Position numbers and translations under genes: made by a program. A stretch of DNA of 64,000 nt from Hoyosella subflava DQS3-9A1. Lineage in GTDB: Bacteria; Actinomycetota; Actinomycetes; Mycobacteriales; Mycobacteriaceae. The DNA is taken from the NCBI RefSeq assembly GCF_000214175.1, contig NC_015564.1, positions 1,054,001 through 1,118,000 on the forward strand. Reading direction: 5' to 3'. Positions 36,633 through 46,298 of this stretch are shown here, piece after piece. The notes under the pieces are model-generated. The model searched no databases. It worked only from the letters and a program-made list of their open reading frames with translations, and was not told the DNA's origin. Within the stretch, counting starts at the first letter, position 1. Each line of letters opens with the position of its first letter.

Positions 36633-36660
36633 TTTTCCACAGGTTGCGGGGTTGTCCACA
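36633..36660. promoter_or_regulatory. Pair of DnaA-box-like sites upstream of ssb
   Basis: TTTTCCACA (36633-36641) and TTGTCCACA (36652-36660) lie in the same orientation with centres 19 bp apart. The second equals a mycobacterial DnaA box; the first differs by one base from TTATCCACA. They are about 110-140 bases before the ssb start. Two sites are too few for an origin, so DnaA control of ssb is the more likely meaning. Confidence 0.45.
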
Positions 36661-36770
36661 ATTCGGTTCTCGGTCCCCCGCGAGCATTCATGCCGCGTCA
36701 TCCTAGTTTTAGCGACACTTTCGCGCTTACAGACCGCCGGAAGGCGGCCGAACAAACCAGGAGAAAAGGC

Positions 36771-37283
36771 ATGTACGAGAGTTACACAACCATCGTGGGC
36801 AATGTCGCTAGCAACATGAACCGACGCCTAGTTGGCACCCGCGGTGACGAGGTGGTGAGTTTCACCGTGGCGTCGACGACCCGAGTGTTCGACAGGTCGA
36901 ATGCAGAGTGGAAAGACGGAACGACGCTGTTCGTCCGCGTCAGCTGCTGGAACAGGGCCTCACATCGCGTCATTGCGAGTCTGATGAAGGGTGATCCGGT
37001 GATCGTGCACGGCGATCTTCATACCCACACGTATACGGACAATGAGGGTCAGCAGCGAATGTCACTCGAGATGCGAGCGCGCGCGGTCGGGCCAGACGTC
37101 ACCCGGTGCATCGCGCAGATCGATCGTCGCGCGCCAGCGAAGACTGAAGACAAGGTGACGCCGGACCTTACTGTGGAGCAACGCGCAGAAGATAGGGCAG
37201 AGGCTGAGCCGCACGAGGATGCGAGTGAGGGTGAGGGCGACGAGCGTGCTCTGAGTGAGAGCGGCATCGCAGTCGCTGCCTAG
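36771..37283 (+). CDS. ssb: Single-stranded DNA-binding protein
   Basis: A 170-residue protein with GGAG eight bases before the ATG. The OB fold covers residues 1-110: TTIVGNVASNMNRRL, VVSFTVASTTRVFD, TLFVRVSCWNRASHRVIASL, GDPVIVHGDLHTHTYTDNEG, RMSLEMRARAVGPDVTRCIA. The acidic tail ends SESGIAVAA and lacks the D-D-x-P-F tip through which the main SSB recruits partners. This fits the second mycobacterial SSB (SsbB, Rv2478c type), which sits beside EttA in the same order. Confidence 0.92.
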   Translation: MYESYTTIVGNVASNMNRRLVGTRGDEVVSFTVASTTRVFDRSNAEWKDGTTLFVRVSCWNRASHRVIASLMKGDPVIVHGDLHTHTYTDNEGQQRMSLEMRARAVGPDVTRCIAQIDRRAPAKTEDKVTPDLTVEQRAEDRAEAEPHEDASEGEGDERALSESGIAVAA

Positions 37284-37402
37284 CGAATCGTGGGCGGCGA
37301 GGTAGGGGAGAACGGCCAACTGCGCTAACCTGCAACACGGTAGTTTGGGTGACGCATGAGGCCGTTCCCGCTGCAATGCAGGACAACTTTCGAGAGGTAA
37401 TT

Positions 37403-39079
37403 GTGGCTGAGTTTATCTACACCATGAAGCGCGTGCGGAAGGCGCACGGTGACAAGGTCATCCTCGATGACGTCACCCTGGCTTTTCTCCCCGGCGCCAA
37501 GATTGGTGTTGTCGGGCCCAACGGTGCAGGTAAGTCAACTGTACTGAAGATCATGGCGGGACTAGAACATCCCAGCAACGGTGACGCGTTCATCGCGAAT
37601 GACAAAACTGTCGGCATTTTGCTTCAGGAACCACCGCTTGATGAATCGAAGACTGTTCGCCAGAACGTCGAGGATGGTCTCGGCGAGACCAAGGTGAAGC
37701 TCGACCGGTTTAACGAGATCGCCGAACTGATGGCAACCGACTACTCCGATGAACTGATGGAGGAAATGGGAAAGCTCCAAGAGGAGCTTGACCATGCCGA
37801 TGCGTGGGACATTGAATCCCAGCTGGAACAGGCGATGGATGCGCTTCGGTGTCCGCCCGCTGACGAGCCGGTCACCAAACTCTCCGGTGGTGAAAGGCGC
37901 CGTGTTGCGCTGTGCAAGCTGTTGCTGAGCAAGCCGGACCTCCTGCTACTCGACGAACCCACCAACCACCTTGACGCTGAGAGCGTGTTGTGGCTTGAGC
38001 AGCACCTCGCGAACTATTCCGGCGCGGTCCTTGCGGTCACACACGATCGCTACTTCCTTGACCACGTCGCCGAGTGGATTCTTGAGCTAGACCGCGGCAA
38101 GGCATACCCGTATGAGGGTAATTACTCCACGTACCTCGAGAAGAAGGCCGAGCGACTCGAAGTCCAGGGCAAGAAGGACCAGAAGCTCCAAAAGCGCCTC
38201 AAAGACGAACTCGCCTGGGTCCGGTCGGGAGCGAAGGCGCGACAGGCCAAGAGCAGGGCGCGGTTGCAGCGTTACGAAGAAATGGCGACTGAAGCGGAAA
38301 AAACGCGGAAGCTCGACATGGAAGAAATTCAGATCCCTGCTGGGCCACGCCTCGGCAGCGTCGTTGTCGAGGTCAACAACCTCGACAAGGGCTTCGGCGA
38401 CCGGATGCTCATCAAGGATCTGTCGTTCACTCTGCCGCGTAACGGCATCGTCGGCGTGATCGGCCCGAACGGTGTTGGGAAAACAACCCTGTTCAAAACG
38501 ATCGTCGGGCTCGAAGAGCCGGACTCGGGAACGGTCAAGGTCGGCGAGACGGTCAAGCTGAGTTATGTTGATCAGCACCGTGGCGGTATCGACCCGAAGA
38601 AGACGGTGTGGCAGGTCGTTTCAGACGGACTCGATTACATCGAAGTCGGGAACACCGAGATGCCTTCGCGTGCATACGTCAGCGCTTTTGGTTTCAAGGG
38701 GCCGGATCAGCAGAAGCCGGCTGGCGTGCTGTCAGGTGGCGAGCGCAACAGGCTCAATCTCGCGCTCACCCTGAAGCAGGGTGGCAACCTGATCCTGCTG
38801 GACGAGCCCACTAACGACCTGGACGTTGAAACACTCGGTTCCCTTGAGAATGCTCTCGAGCAGTTCCCAGGCTGTGCTGTCGTGATTTCCCACGACCGGT
38901 GGTTCCTTGACCGGACCTGTACACACATCCTCTCGTGGGAGGGTGACGACACCAACTCCGCGAAGTGGTTCTGGTTCGAAGGGAACTTCGAAGCGTACGA
39001 AGCGAACAAGATCGAGCGGATGGGGCCTGAAGCTGCGCGTCCACACCGCGTCACGTACCGGCGCCTAACGAGAGACTGA
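37403..39079 (+). CDS. ettA: Energy-dependent translational throttle protein EttA (ABC-F)
   Basis: A 558-residue ABC-F protein with two nucleotide-binding domains. Walker A motifs are GPNGAGKST and GPNGVGKTT, signatures LSGGERRRV and LSGGERNRL, and Walker B/linker segments LLLLDEPTNHLDAESV and ILLDEPTNDLDVETL. The PtIM linker is basic (KLQKRLKDELAWVRSGAKAR). EttA binds the ribosomal E site and gates entry into elongation according to ATP/ADP. The GTG at 37403 has GAGAGG upstream. It corresponds to Rv2477c. The thioesterase gene starts three bases after its stop. Confidence 0.95.
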   Translation: MAEFIYTMKRVRKAHGDKVILDDVTLAFLPGAKIGVVGPNGAGKSTVLKIMAGLEHPSNGDAFIANDKTVGILLQEPPLDESKTVRQNVEDGLGETKVKLDRFNEIAELMATDYSDELMEEMGKLQEELDHADAWDIESQLEQAMDALRCPPADEPVTKLSGGERRRVALCKLLLSKPDLLLLDEPTNHLDAESVLWLEQHLANYSGAVLAVTHDRYFLDHVAEWILELDRGKAYPYEGNYSTYLEKKAERLEVQGKKDQKLQKRLKDELAWVRSGAKARQAKSRARLQRYEEMATEAEKTRKLDMEEIQIPAGPRLGSVVVEVNNLDKGFGDRMLIKDLSFTLPRNGIVGVIGPNGVGKTTLFKTIVGLEEPDSGTVKVGETVKLSYVDQHRGGIDPKKTVWQVVSDGLDYIEVGNTEMPSRAYVSAFGFKGPDQQKPAGVLSGGERNRLNLALTLKQGGNLILLDEPTNDLDVETLGSLENALEQFPGCAVVISHDRWFLDRTCTHILSWEGDDTNSAKWFWFEGNFEAYEANKIERMGPEAARPHRVTYRRLTRD

Positions 39080-39082
39080 TTT

Positions 39083-39496
39083 GTGGCCGACACATACAAA
39101 TGCCAGGTCGAGGTCCGCTGGGGTGACTCCGACATGCTCGGGCATGTCAACAACACGAAGTTCATCGAGTATGCGCAGGAGGCGCGCGTACGTTTCATCG
39201 CGGAGAACTTTGGGCATGCCTTCACCGCAGGCAAGGCAGTAGTGGTTCGACACCTCGAGGCGGACTTTGAGCGTCCACTCTTCACCGAGTCGGGTCCGGT
39301 CACCGTCGAACTCGAGGTGCTCACAATCGGAACGAGTTCGTTCACTATCCGCCACCGTGTATTCGATAACGCAGGGCAGCGGGCTGGAGCGCTAACCGCT
39401 GTGCTGGTGGCATTCTCGACGACGTCGAATTCATCACGGCCACTGGAGCCTGCCGAGCGAGAAGGGCTAGAAGCGTACCTAGTTACGGAAGAGTAA
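39083..39496 (+). CDS. Acyl-CoA thioesterase (4HBT hotdog fold)
   Basis: A 137-residue protein starting GTG, immediately after ettA. VRWGDSDMLGHVNNTKFIEY is the 4-hydroxybenzoyl-CoA thioesterase/YbgC signature with the catalytic Asp and His-Val-Asn. The rest (VVRHLEADFERPLFTESGPV; IRHRVFDNAGQRAGALTAV) follows the hotdog pattern. It hydrolyses short or aromatic acyl-CoA; substrate unknown. It is co-translated with EttA, and a second hotdog protein of the same type lies beyond gdh. Confidence 0.9.
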   Translation: MADTYKCQVEVRWGDSDMLGHVNNTKFIEYAQEARVRFIAENFGHAFTAGKAVVVRHLEADFERPLFTESGPVTVELEVLTIGTSSFTIRHRVFDNAGQRAGALTAVLVAFSTTSNSSRPLEPAEREGLEAYLVTEE

Positions 39497-39591
39497 CGAG
39501 CCTGCTACAGGCAATATTGCGTAACTACACCCACAAGTAGGGAATCGCTAATAGCCTCGTGAGCGTTGGTGCTGCGTCAGGAAGGTAAGCG

Positions 39592-42500
39592 ATGACGGAT
39601 TCCCACGTCCATTCCACTACCGGGACCTCCGCGGGTGCGGATGCGCCTCAGGAACAGCCCTCCGATGCGGATATCGCTTCGCGTCTCGAGCAGGACTCGT
39701 CGGGAGACCGGGATCTCACGCGCCTGTACCGAACGTACTATCGGCAAGACGCTGTCCCATCCGATATCGGCGGGGCGCAGCAGCCCGCGGAGGGCGAGGC
39801 GGCGGACGATCATCAGCGCCGCGCCTACCGCCTGTTGCAGCGCCACCGGGAACTCGCAGCGCGCAGAACCCCCGGTACCCCGGCGGTGTCGATCTCTGCT
39901 GACGACGCGCGCACCGGCAACGGTTCCGGTCAGTCGAACGCATCCGTCCTCCAGATTGTCACCGACGATGTGCCCTACCTGGTGGAGTCCGTCACCGCGC
40001 TGCTCGGCAGTGTTGGGATCAGTGTGGAGCAGATTGTTCACCCAGTCCTGATCGTGCGGCGAGACCACGATGGAAACCTCGCCGAGGTCCTTACCGACCG
40101 CTCCACATTCGACAAGCCCGACGACGCGCTCGCTGAATCATGGATGCACCTTGAACTCACCGGTACCCCGCCTGAACTGACACAGCAGATCACCGACAGG
40201 GTCACGAAGCTGCTTGGCGATGTTCGCCAGGTGGTTTCGGATACCTCGACGATGCGAAGCACGCTCGCTGACATCGCGACGGAACTGGAGTCCGGCCGTG
40301 GGATCGGCCGGGCGGAGGCCTCGGAAGCGAACGAATCAGCCGGCCTCCTGCGGTGGCTTTCGTCCGGCAATTTCAGGGTCCTCGGCTACCGTCGGTATGA
40401 AGTCACCGGGCGGTCCGAGTCTGGGCCTGACCTCAGCGTCGTGGACGGCAGCGGTCTTGGTGTGTTGCGTTCACCCGAAATGACGGACCTACGGTTCCGC
40501 CTCTACAGTGACGCGTCAGAGGCGCAGCGGTTGCTGGTTTTCGCTCAGGGACAGGCACCCGCGATGTCTCTGCGCGTTGTGTACCCGTTCTTCGTCTGTG
40601 TACGCATCTTCAACGACGACGACCAACTTATTGGCGAGCATCGCTTCCTTGGCATTTTCACCGTGACGGGGCTGCACGAGAACGTCCTGGACGTCCCGGT
40701 CCTGGCGAGTCGTGTACAGGAAGTCCTGCGAATGGCGGGGCACTCGCCCGATTCGTTCTCTGGTCAGTCGATGCTGGAGATCATCCAGTCGTACCCCAGG
40801 ACTGAACTTTTCACTGCAGACGTACAAACCCTCTACAAGACAGTGAGCGAAGTCGTCGCGATCGGCGTGACACGCGAGCTCAGGTTGTTCCTACGGGCAG
40901 ATCCCAACGGAAAGTTCGTGTCCGCATTGGTGTATATGCCGCGCGACCGGTATCGCACAGGGGTGCGCCTAGAGATGCAGTCGATTCTGCTGAAAGAGTT
41001 TCAGGGTTCGACGATCGACTACACGGCCCGCGTAACAGAATCTGTCGTGGCTCAGGTCCACTTCATCATCCGCATACCAGATGGGTGGACCGGCGGGCAT
41101 GCGCCTGACGTGTCCGAGGAAGCCAGGCAGCGTTTGCAAACAACGCTCGGTGAAGCTACCCGCAGCTGGGAGGACCTGCTTGCCGATGAGGTCGCTCGGC
41201 AAGAGCCCACCGCGCACGCTGGACGTGCCAATCGCCACGCCGGTGCTTTCCCGCAGTCGTACAAGGCTGACTTCGAACCGGTCCGGGCGATCTCCGATCT
41301 CAAGCGCATAGACCGTCTGGAGCCTGGTGGTATCGCTATCGCGCTCTACCGCAGGGAGGGTGCAGGCGATGGCCGGTGGCAGTTGAGCCTTTACTTGAAC
41401 GGCGAGAGTGTCTCATTGAGTCACGTCCTGCCGGTAATGCAGAGCATGGGCGTGGAGGTGCTCGATGAACGTCCGTACCGGCTGACCCGGTCTGATGGGG
41501 CAGAGATCTGGATTTACGATTTCAGCCTGGTCGTCGACTCCGAAACCCTGAAAACCGCCGCCGTTGCCGACCTTGACGGGGCCCTGCCGACCATCCCGGA
41601 ATTCACGGACGATGGTGTCGTTCACAATGACCTCGAGCGTCGCTTCACGGAAGCGTTTGCCGCCCTGTGGGACGGACTGGCGGAAGCGGACCGCTTCAAT
41701 GAACTGATCCTGCGAGCCGGGGTCAACTGGCGCGAAGCGACGATGCTGCGGGCCTATGCCCGATACCTGCGCCAGCTCGGGTTCCAGTACAGCCAGTCAC
41801 ATATCGAGGATGTATTGCTCGAACATTCGGCGAGCACCTCAGCACTCGTGGCGTTGTTCGAAGCCACGTTCGATCCGGTGAACCACTCGCGTGAGCGCGC
41901 TGAAGAGCTCATTACCCAGATCAACGATCACCTCGACAAGGTGGTTAGTCTCGATGCGGACCGGATCCTTCGCGCATATCTCAGACTGATTCGGGCGACG
42001 CTCCGTACGAATTACTTCGTCGCTGCGCGCGACGATATCGATCCGACTGCGGGCAAGAGTCGCTACCGGGAGGTGCTGTGTTTCAAGTTTGATCCCCGCG
42101 ACGTGCCGGAGATCCCCAAGCCCCGGCCTCGCTTCGAGATTTTCGTGTACTCACCTCGCATCGAGGGCGTGCACCTCCGATTTGGTGAGGTCGCGCGTGG
42201 CGGACTGCGCTGGTCGGACCGCAGGGAAGACTTCCGGACCGAAATCCTCGGCCTCGCGAAAGCGCAGGCCGTCAAGAACGCCGTCATCGTGCCAGTCGGT
42301 GCGAAAGGCGGGTTTGTGGTCAAGAAGCCGCCGGCAGTGTCAGGTGATGCCGCCGCTGACCGCGACGCTTTCCGCGCGGAAGGTATTCGCTGCTATCGCC
42401 TGTTCATCTCGGGACTTCTCGACGTGACAGACAACCTTGACCAGACATCCGGCGCGGTGATTTCGCCCGCCGACGTGGTGCGCCAAGATGGGGATGACAC

Positions 42501-44640
42501 GTACCTGGTGGTGGCGGCGGACAAGGGAACCGCGACCTTCTCTGACATCGCGAACGAGGTCGCGGGCAAGTACAACTTCTGGCTCGGAGATGCCTTCGCA
42601 TCCGGCGGTTCAGCTGGTTACGACCACAAAGTCATGGGCATCACTGCTCGCGGAGCGTGGGAAAGCGTCAAGCGCCACTTCCGTGAAGAAGGGCTCGACA
42701 CTCAGAGCGAAGACTTCACCGTCGTCGGCGTTGGTGACATGAGCGGTGACGTGTTCGGCAACGGCATGCTGCTCAGTGAGCACATCCGCCTGGTGGCCGC
42801 GTTCGACCACCGTCATGTCTTCATCGACCCGAACCCTGACGCAGCATCGTCGTTCCGCGAACGGCAACGCATGTTTGAATTGCCGCGGTCCTCGTGGGCG
42901 GACTACGACACATCGCTCATCAGTGAGGGAGGTGGGGTGTGGCCGCGCAGCGTGAAGTCCATCCCCATCAGCCCAGAAATCCGAGACGTGCTGAAACTGC
43001 CTGCGGGGCTAGATGAGTTGTCACCGCCGGAACTCATTAGATCCATTCTCCTCGCGCCGGTCGATCTGCTGTGGAACGGCGGCATCGGAACCTACGTCAA
43101 GTCTTCGGAAGAGACGAACGCTGATTGTGGGGACAAAGCCAACGATGCGGTGCGCGTCAACGGATCTGACCTGCGGGTCCGGGTGGTCGGTGAGGGAGGC
43201 AACCTCGGTCTCACGCAGAAAGGCCGCATCGAATTCGCCCAGCGCGGCGGTAAGGTCAACTCGGATGCGCTCGACAACTCTGCGGGTGTGGATTGCTCCG
43301 ACCATGAAGTGAACATCAAGATTCTTCTTGAATCACTGGTTAGTTCGGGCGATCTCGCCCCGTCCGATCGCAATGGCTTACTCGCGTCGATGACGGATGA
43401 GGTGGCGGAACTCGTCCTCGACGACAACCGCATGCAAAACGAACTGATGGGCACCAGTCGCGCCAACACGGAGTCGCTGCTGCCCGTGCATGCCCGGCAG
43501 ATCGCCGATCTCGAGGCGAACCGCGGTATGGACCGCGAGATCGAGGCGCTTCCGGACGAAGGAGAGATCGATCAGCGGATCAAACGTGGGGAGGGCCTCG
43601 CGTCCCCGGAGTTGTCGACGCTGCTCGCGCATGTGAAGCTAGCGATCAAGTCGGACTTGATGGACAGCGAACTGCCCGATCATGAGATTTTTGCCTCCCG
43701 GTTGCCCGAGTACTTTCCGGAGCCGCTGAGGGAACAGTACGGATCGGCGATAAAGCAGCATCCACTCAAGCGCGAGATCGTGACGACAATGATCGCCAAC
43801 CAGACGATCGACAATGGGGGTATCACCTTCACGTTCCGCCTCCTTGAGGATGCTGGCGCAAACACCACCGACTCGATCAGGGCTTTCGCGGCGGTGAACA
43901 CGATTTTTGGTATGACCGAGCTTTGGACTCAGATCCGCACAACAGACATGCCGACCGAGGCTTCTGACACACTCATACTGGGTAGTCGCCGTCTTCTCGA
44001 CCGTGCCTCGCGGTGGCTGCTCGCAAACCGTCCGCAACCCCTGGCAGTGGGCGCGGAAATTAACAGGTTCGCTGCGACTGTTCGTGAACTCGGCCCGAAG
44101 GTCCCCGGGTGGCTGCACGGAAACGACCTACGTTTCCTCAAGTCCCGAACCGAGGATGCTGTCGCTCAAGGCGCTCCGAAGGATCTCGCTGCACGAGTCT
44201 ACGGGCTACCGCACGAATACTGTCTGCTAGATATCGCGGAAGTTGCTGACCTCTCCGAGCATGAGCCGACGGAGGTTGCAGAGCTGTACTACGCGCTTAC
44301 CGCGCACCTAGGCATTGATATGCTCCAGGGCGCGGTCTCGCGGCTTGAGCGCGGCGACCGGTGGCACGCCCTCGCCCGACTGGCGCTCCGCGATGACCTG
44401 TATGGTTCGACAAGGGCGCTCTGCCTCGACGTGCTCGAGAACGCGGAACCGGACGAAAGCGCGGCAGAGAAGATCGCCGAATGGGAGTTGTCCAACGCTT
44501 CCCGCCTGGAGCGGGCGCGCACGGCTCTCGCCCAGATCGCGAATTCAGGCACACTGGACCTCGCGACGCTGTCGGTTGCGGCGCGCCAGGTGCGGAGCAT
44601 GGTCCATTCACGAAGCGTTAGGTCGGAGGCAAGCAGGTGA
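39592..44640 (+). CDS. gdh: NAD-specific glutamate dehydrogenase, large (L_1600-type)
   Basis: A 1682-residue protein with AGGAAGG before the ATG. The N-terminal about 700 residues are regulatory ACT-like domains (VLQIVTDDVPYLVESVTALL). The catalytic core covers about 800-1250: GLRWSDRREDFRTEILGLAK, then VKNAVIVPVGAKGGFVVKK with the glutamate-binding lysines, and VVGVGDMSGDVFGNGMLLSE as the NAD-binding loop. A helical C-terminus follows. It deaminates glutamate to 2-oxoglutarate with NAD. In mycobacteria the orthologue (Rv2476c) is inhibited by unphosphorylated GarA and serves glutamate catabolism. Its stop overlaps the next thioesterase start. Confidence 0.96.
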   Translation: MTDSHVHSTTGTSAGADAPQEQPSDADIASRLEQDSSGDRDLTRLYRTYYRQDAVPSDIGGAQQPAEGEAADDHQRRAYRLLQRHRELAARRTPGTPAVSISADDARTGNGSGQSNASVLQIVTDDVPYLVESVTALLGSVGISVEQIVHPVLIVRRDHDGNLAEVLTDRSTFDKPDDALAESWMHLELTGTPPELTQQITDRVTKLLGDVRQVVSDTSTMRSTLADIATELESGRGIGRAEASEANESAGLLRWLSSGNFRVLGYRRYEVTGRSESGPDLSVVDGSGLGVLRSPEMTDLRFRLYSDASEAQRLLVFAQGQAPAMSLRVVYPFFVCVRIFNDDDQLIGEHRFLGIFTVTGLHENVLDVPVLASRVQEVLRMAGHSPDSFSGQSMLEIIQSYPRTELFTADVQTLYKTVSEVVAIGVTRELRLFLRADPNGKFVSALVYMPRDRYRTGVRLEMQSILLKEFQGSTIDYTARVTESVVAQVHFIIRIPDGWTGGHAPDVSEEARQRLQTTLGEATRSWEDLLADEVARQEPTAHAGRANRHAGAFPQSYKADFEPVRAISDLKRIDRLEPGGIAIALYRREGAGDGRWQLSLYLNGESVSLSHVLPVMQSMGVEVLDERPYRLTRSDGAEIWIYDFSLVVDSETLKTAAVADLDGALPTIPEFTDDGVVHNDLERRFTEAFAALWDGLAEADRFNELILRAGVNWREATMLRAYARYLRQLGFQYSQSHIEDVLLEHSASTSALVALFEATFDPVNHSRERAEELITQINDHLDKVVSLDADRILRAYLRLIRATLRTNYFVAARDDIDPTAGKSRYREVLCFKFDPRDVPEIPKPRPRFEIFVYSPRIEGVHLRFGEVARGGLRWSDRREDFRTEILGLAKAQAVKNAVIVPVGAKGGFVVKKPPAVSGDAAADRDAFRAEGIRCYRLFISGLLDVTDNLDQTSGAVISPADVVRQDGDDTYLVVAADKGTATFSDIANEVAGKYNFWLGDAFASGGSAGYDHKVMGITARGAWESVKRHFREEGLDTQSEDFTVVGVGDMSGDVFGNGMLLSEHIRLVAAFDHRHVFIDPNPDAASSFRERQRMFELPRSSWADYDTSLISEGGGVWPRSVKSIPISPEIRDVLKLPAGLDELSPPELIRSILLAPVDLLWNGGIGTYVKSSEETNADCGDKANDAVRVNGSDLRVRVVGEGGNLGLTQKGRIEFAQRGGKVNSDALDNSAGVDCSDHEVNIKILLESLVSSGDLAPSDRNGLLASMTDEVAELVLDDNRMQNELMGTSRANTESLLPVHARQIADLEANRGMDREIEALPDEGEIDQRIKRGEGLASPELSTLLAHVKLAIKSDLMDSELPDHEIFASRLPEYFPEPLREQYGSAIKQHPLKREIVTTMIANQTIDNGGITFTFRLLEDAGANTTDSIRAFAAVNTIFGMTELWTQIRTTDMPTEASDTLILGSRRLLDRASRWLLANRPQPLAVGAEINRFAATVRELGPKVPGWLHGNDLRFLKSRTEDAVAQGAPKDLAARVYGLPHEYCLLDIAEVADLSEHEPTEVAELYYALTAHLGIDMLQGAVSRLERGDRWHALARLALRDDLYGSTRALCLDVLENAEPDESAAEKIAEWELSNASRLERARTALAQIANSGTLDLATLSVAARQVRSMVHSRSVRSEASR

Positions 44641-45131
44641 CACAGGCGGGGGAGCGGCAGCACACGGCTTCAACGAAGGCTAGCGGCGCCCCCGCCTCGC
44701 ACAATGGCGGCAACGTTTTTCGCGTGGCAGTTCCGGTCAGGTGGTCGGACATGGACGTCTTCCAGCACATCAATCATGCGCGAATGGTGACGCTCCTCGA
44801 AGAGGCGCGTATCCCGTGGCTGCTCACCCCCGACCGTCCGACAGCTGAACTGGGGCAGGGCGCCGTTGTGGTTGAGATGAAGGTCCGCTACCGTGGCCAG
44901 CTTCGCCACTCCGACGGTCCGTTGCAAGTCGACATGTGGGTTGAGCGACTACGCAGCGCGGATTGGACGATCGGCTATGAAGTCCGGCCACATGGCGCTG
45001 AGAACGGTGTTCCGGCCGCGGTGACCGCCTCGATCCAGTTAGCCGCCTTCGACATCGACACCCAGCGGCTGCGCAGACTAACGACCGGGGAACGGGCATT
45101 CTTGGCACAGTTCCTCCACACCGTGAAATGA
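44637..45131 (+). CDS. Thioesterase family protein (hotdog fold)
   Basis: A 164-residue protein whose GTGA start overlaps the gdh stop. After a 25-residue polar extension, VRWSDMDVFQHINHARMVTL matches the 4HBT signature with Asp and His-x-Asn, then EEARIPWLL and VVVEMKVRYRGQLRHSD. It corresponds to Rv2475c. Translational coupling with gdh suggests a linked role, though an acyl-CoA substrate cannot be named. Its own stop overlaps the next gene by four bases. Confidence 0.88.
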   Translation: MTQAGERQHTASTKASGAPASHNGGNVFRVAVPVRWSDMDVFQHINHARMVTLLEEARIPWLLTPDRPTAELGQGAVVVEMKVRYRGQLRHSDGPLQVDMWVERLRSADWTIGYEVRPHGAENGVPAAVTASIQLAAFDIDTQRLRRLTTGERAFLAQFLHTVK

Positions 45132-45820
45132 CGCAAATTACCGGCGGCGGAGAACGTCACCTTGTCCTTCGTGGCAGATCATCGCGTGCTGACCTCGGTG
45201 CGTTCCTCACCCGTGCTCTGCGCCTCGATGAATCAGCGGTCATCAGGTTCCGTAACCGCGGCGAGGGACATGTCGCGGCATGGGTCAATACGGGGCTCGA
45301 CGTGCTTGCTTCGCGCACTATTGAGGGACAGGCCACGCCGACCGACCTCATCACGGCGGCTGACCATCTGCTGCAGACGTTGCGGCAGACTCGGAGCGGA
45401 ATCATCCAGGCTGGTTACAGCATGGACTCCGCGTGGCGCGGTGCGCTTCCACCGGAAGGTGGCTACAGCCACGTAGATGACGTGCCGGCTCACGTCCTTA
45501 TCGAGTTGGCGCAGCGGGGCGCTGACCTCGCTCGTGAACACAGCACCAGTCAAGGAACCCCAGGATCGTTGCTGGACCAGGAAGTACTCACGGTTCGCGG
45601 CGAAGGCGGGACAGCCGCCGTCACAATGCGAGCAGTTTTCGCGATGACCGGAATGGGTTTCATCCCGAAAGCAGACGAGGACCCAGCGACTGGCACGGCG
45701 GGAACGGTCGATCCGAACGAGATCGTCCGGGTCCGGGCGCGATCGACGTGGGTGCGCATCGACGCGCGGTTTGGTTCCGTCGTGATCAACCGGTCGAAGA
45801 TTCCGCTTTTCGTGCGCTGA
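45128..45820 (+). CDS. Conserved hypothetical protein (Rv2474c-like)
   Basis: A 230-residue soluble protein overlapping the thioesterase gene by ATGA, the third member of a gdh-thioesterase-hypothetical chain conserved in mycobacteria. The N-terminus LVLRGRSSRADLGAFLTRAL resembles a small alpha/beta fold; the C-terminal part (VLTVRGEGGTAAVTMRAVFA, ARSTWVRIDARFGSVVINRS) is beta-rich. No catalytic motif or signal peptide is seen. Function is unknown; close coupling to gdh is the only clue. Confidence 0.8.
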   Translation: MTQITGGGERHLVLRGRSSRADLGAFLTRALRLDESAVIRFRNRGEGHVAAWVNTGLDVLASRTIEGQATPTDLITAADHLLQTLRQTRSGIIQAGYSMDSAWRGALPPEGGYSHVDDVPAHVLIELAQRGADLAREHSTSQGTPGSLLDQEVLTVRGEGGTAAVTMRAVFAMTGMGFIPKADEDPATGTAGTVDPNEIVRVRARSTWVRIDARFGSVVINRSKIPLFVR

Positions 45821-45835
45821 CGGCTACTTCGTGAG

Positions 45836-46240
45836 TCAGAACGGCGAGTTGACCAGCGAATTCGCCGCCATTTCCATGTAGTCGAGCAGTTCCTTTCGCC
45901 GAGCGTCGTTGAGCGTCTCGGGCTCGATCGAAGCGATGGCGATTCGCATGCAGCGTAGCCACGCGTCGCGCTGCAGCGGACCGATCTCGAACGGGATATG
46001 CCGCATCCGCAGCCGAGGGTGGCCGCGCTCGTCCGAGTATGTACGGGGGCCGCCCCAATACTGTTCGAGGAACATTCGGAACCTGCGTTCAGCGGGACCA
46101 AGATCTTCCTCCGGATATAAAGGGCGAACTATTTCGTCCTTCGCCACTTCCTCGTAGAAGCGCGCCACTATGCGGCGAAAGGTCTCCGCCCCGCCCACCG
46201 CGTCGTAAAACGTCTCGAACTGCTGCTCGCTTGCCATCAC
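45836..46240 (-). CDS. glbO: Truncated haemoglobin O
   Basis: A 134-residue group II truncated globin. Key haem-pocket residues are present: Tyr29 (B10) in ARFYEEV, Tyr42 (CD1) in RPLYPEED, proximal His81 (F8) in RMRHIPF, and Trp94 (G8) in RDAWLRC, a consistent six-residue offset from M. tuberculosis trHb[19 protein letters not shown] is highly conserved. It binds oxygen tightly and may deliver it to respiration or detoxify peroxide and NO. It converges on the gdh chain and corresponds to Rv2470. Confidence 0.96.
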   Translation of the reverse strand: MMASEQQFETFYDAVGGAETFRRIVARFYEEVAKDEIVRPLYPEEDLGPAERRFRMFLEQYWGGPRTYSDERGHPRLRMRHIPFEIGPLQRDAWLRCMRIAIASIEPETLNDARRKELLDYMEMAANSLVNSPF

Positions 46241-46298
46241 TCTCCATCATGCCTGTCTTGAGGCCGCGCCGCGAAACGGACGCGAGACCGCGCCACCG

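Noticed and set aside
36633-36660. Replication origin at the DnaA-like boxes
   Set aside because: Only two boxes, no AT-rich unwinding region and no dnaA/dnaN genes nearby.
39577-44663. Long antisense frames across gdh and ettA
   Set aside because: High-GC codon bias produces open shadow frames; the sense proteins have full-length family matches.
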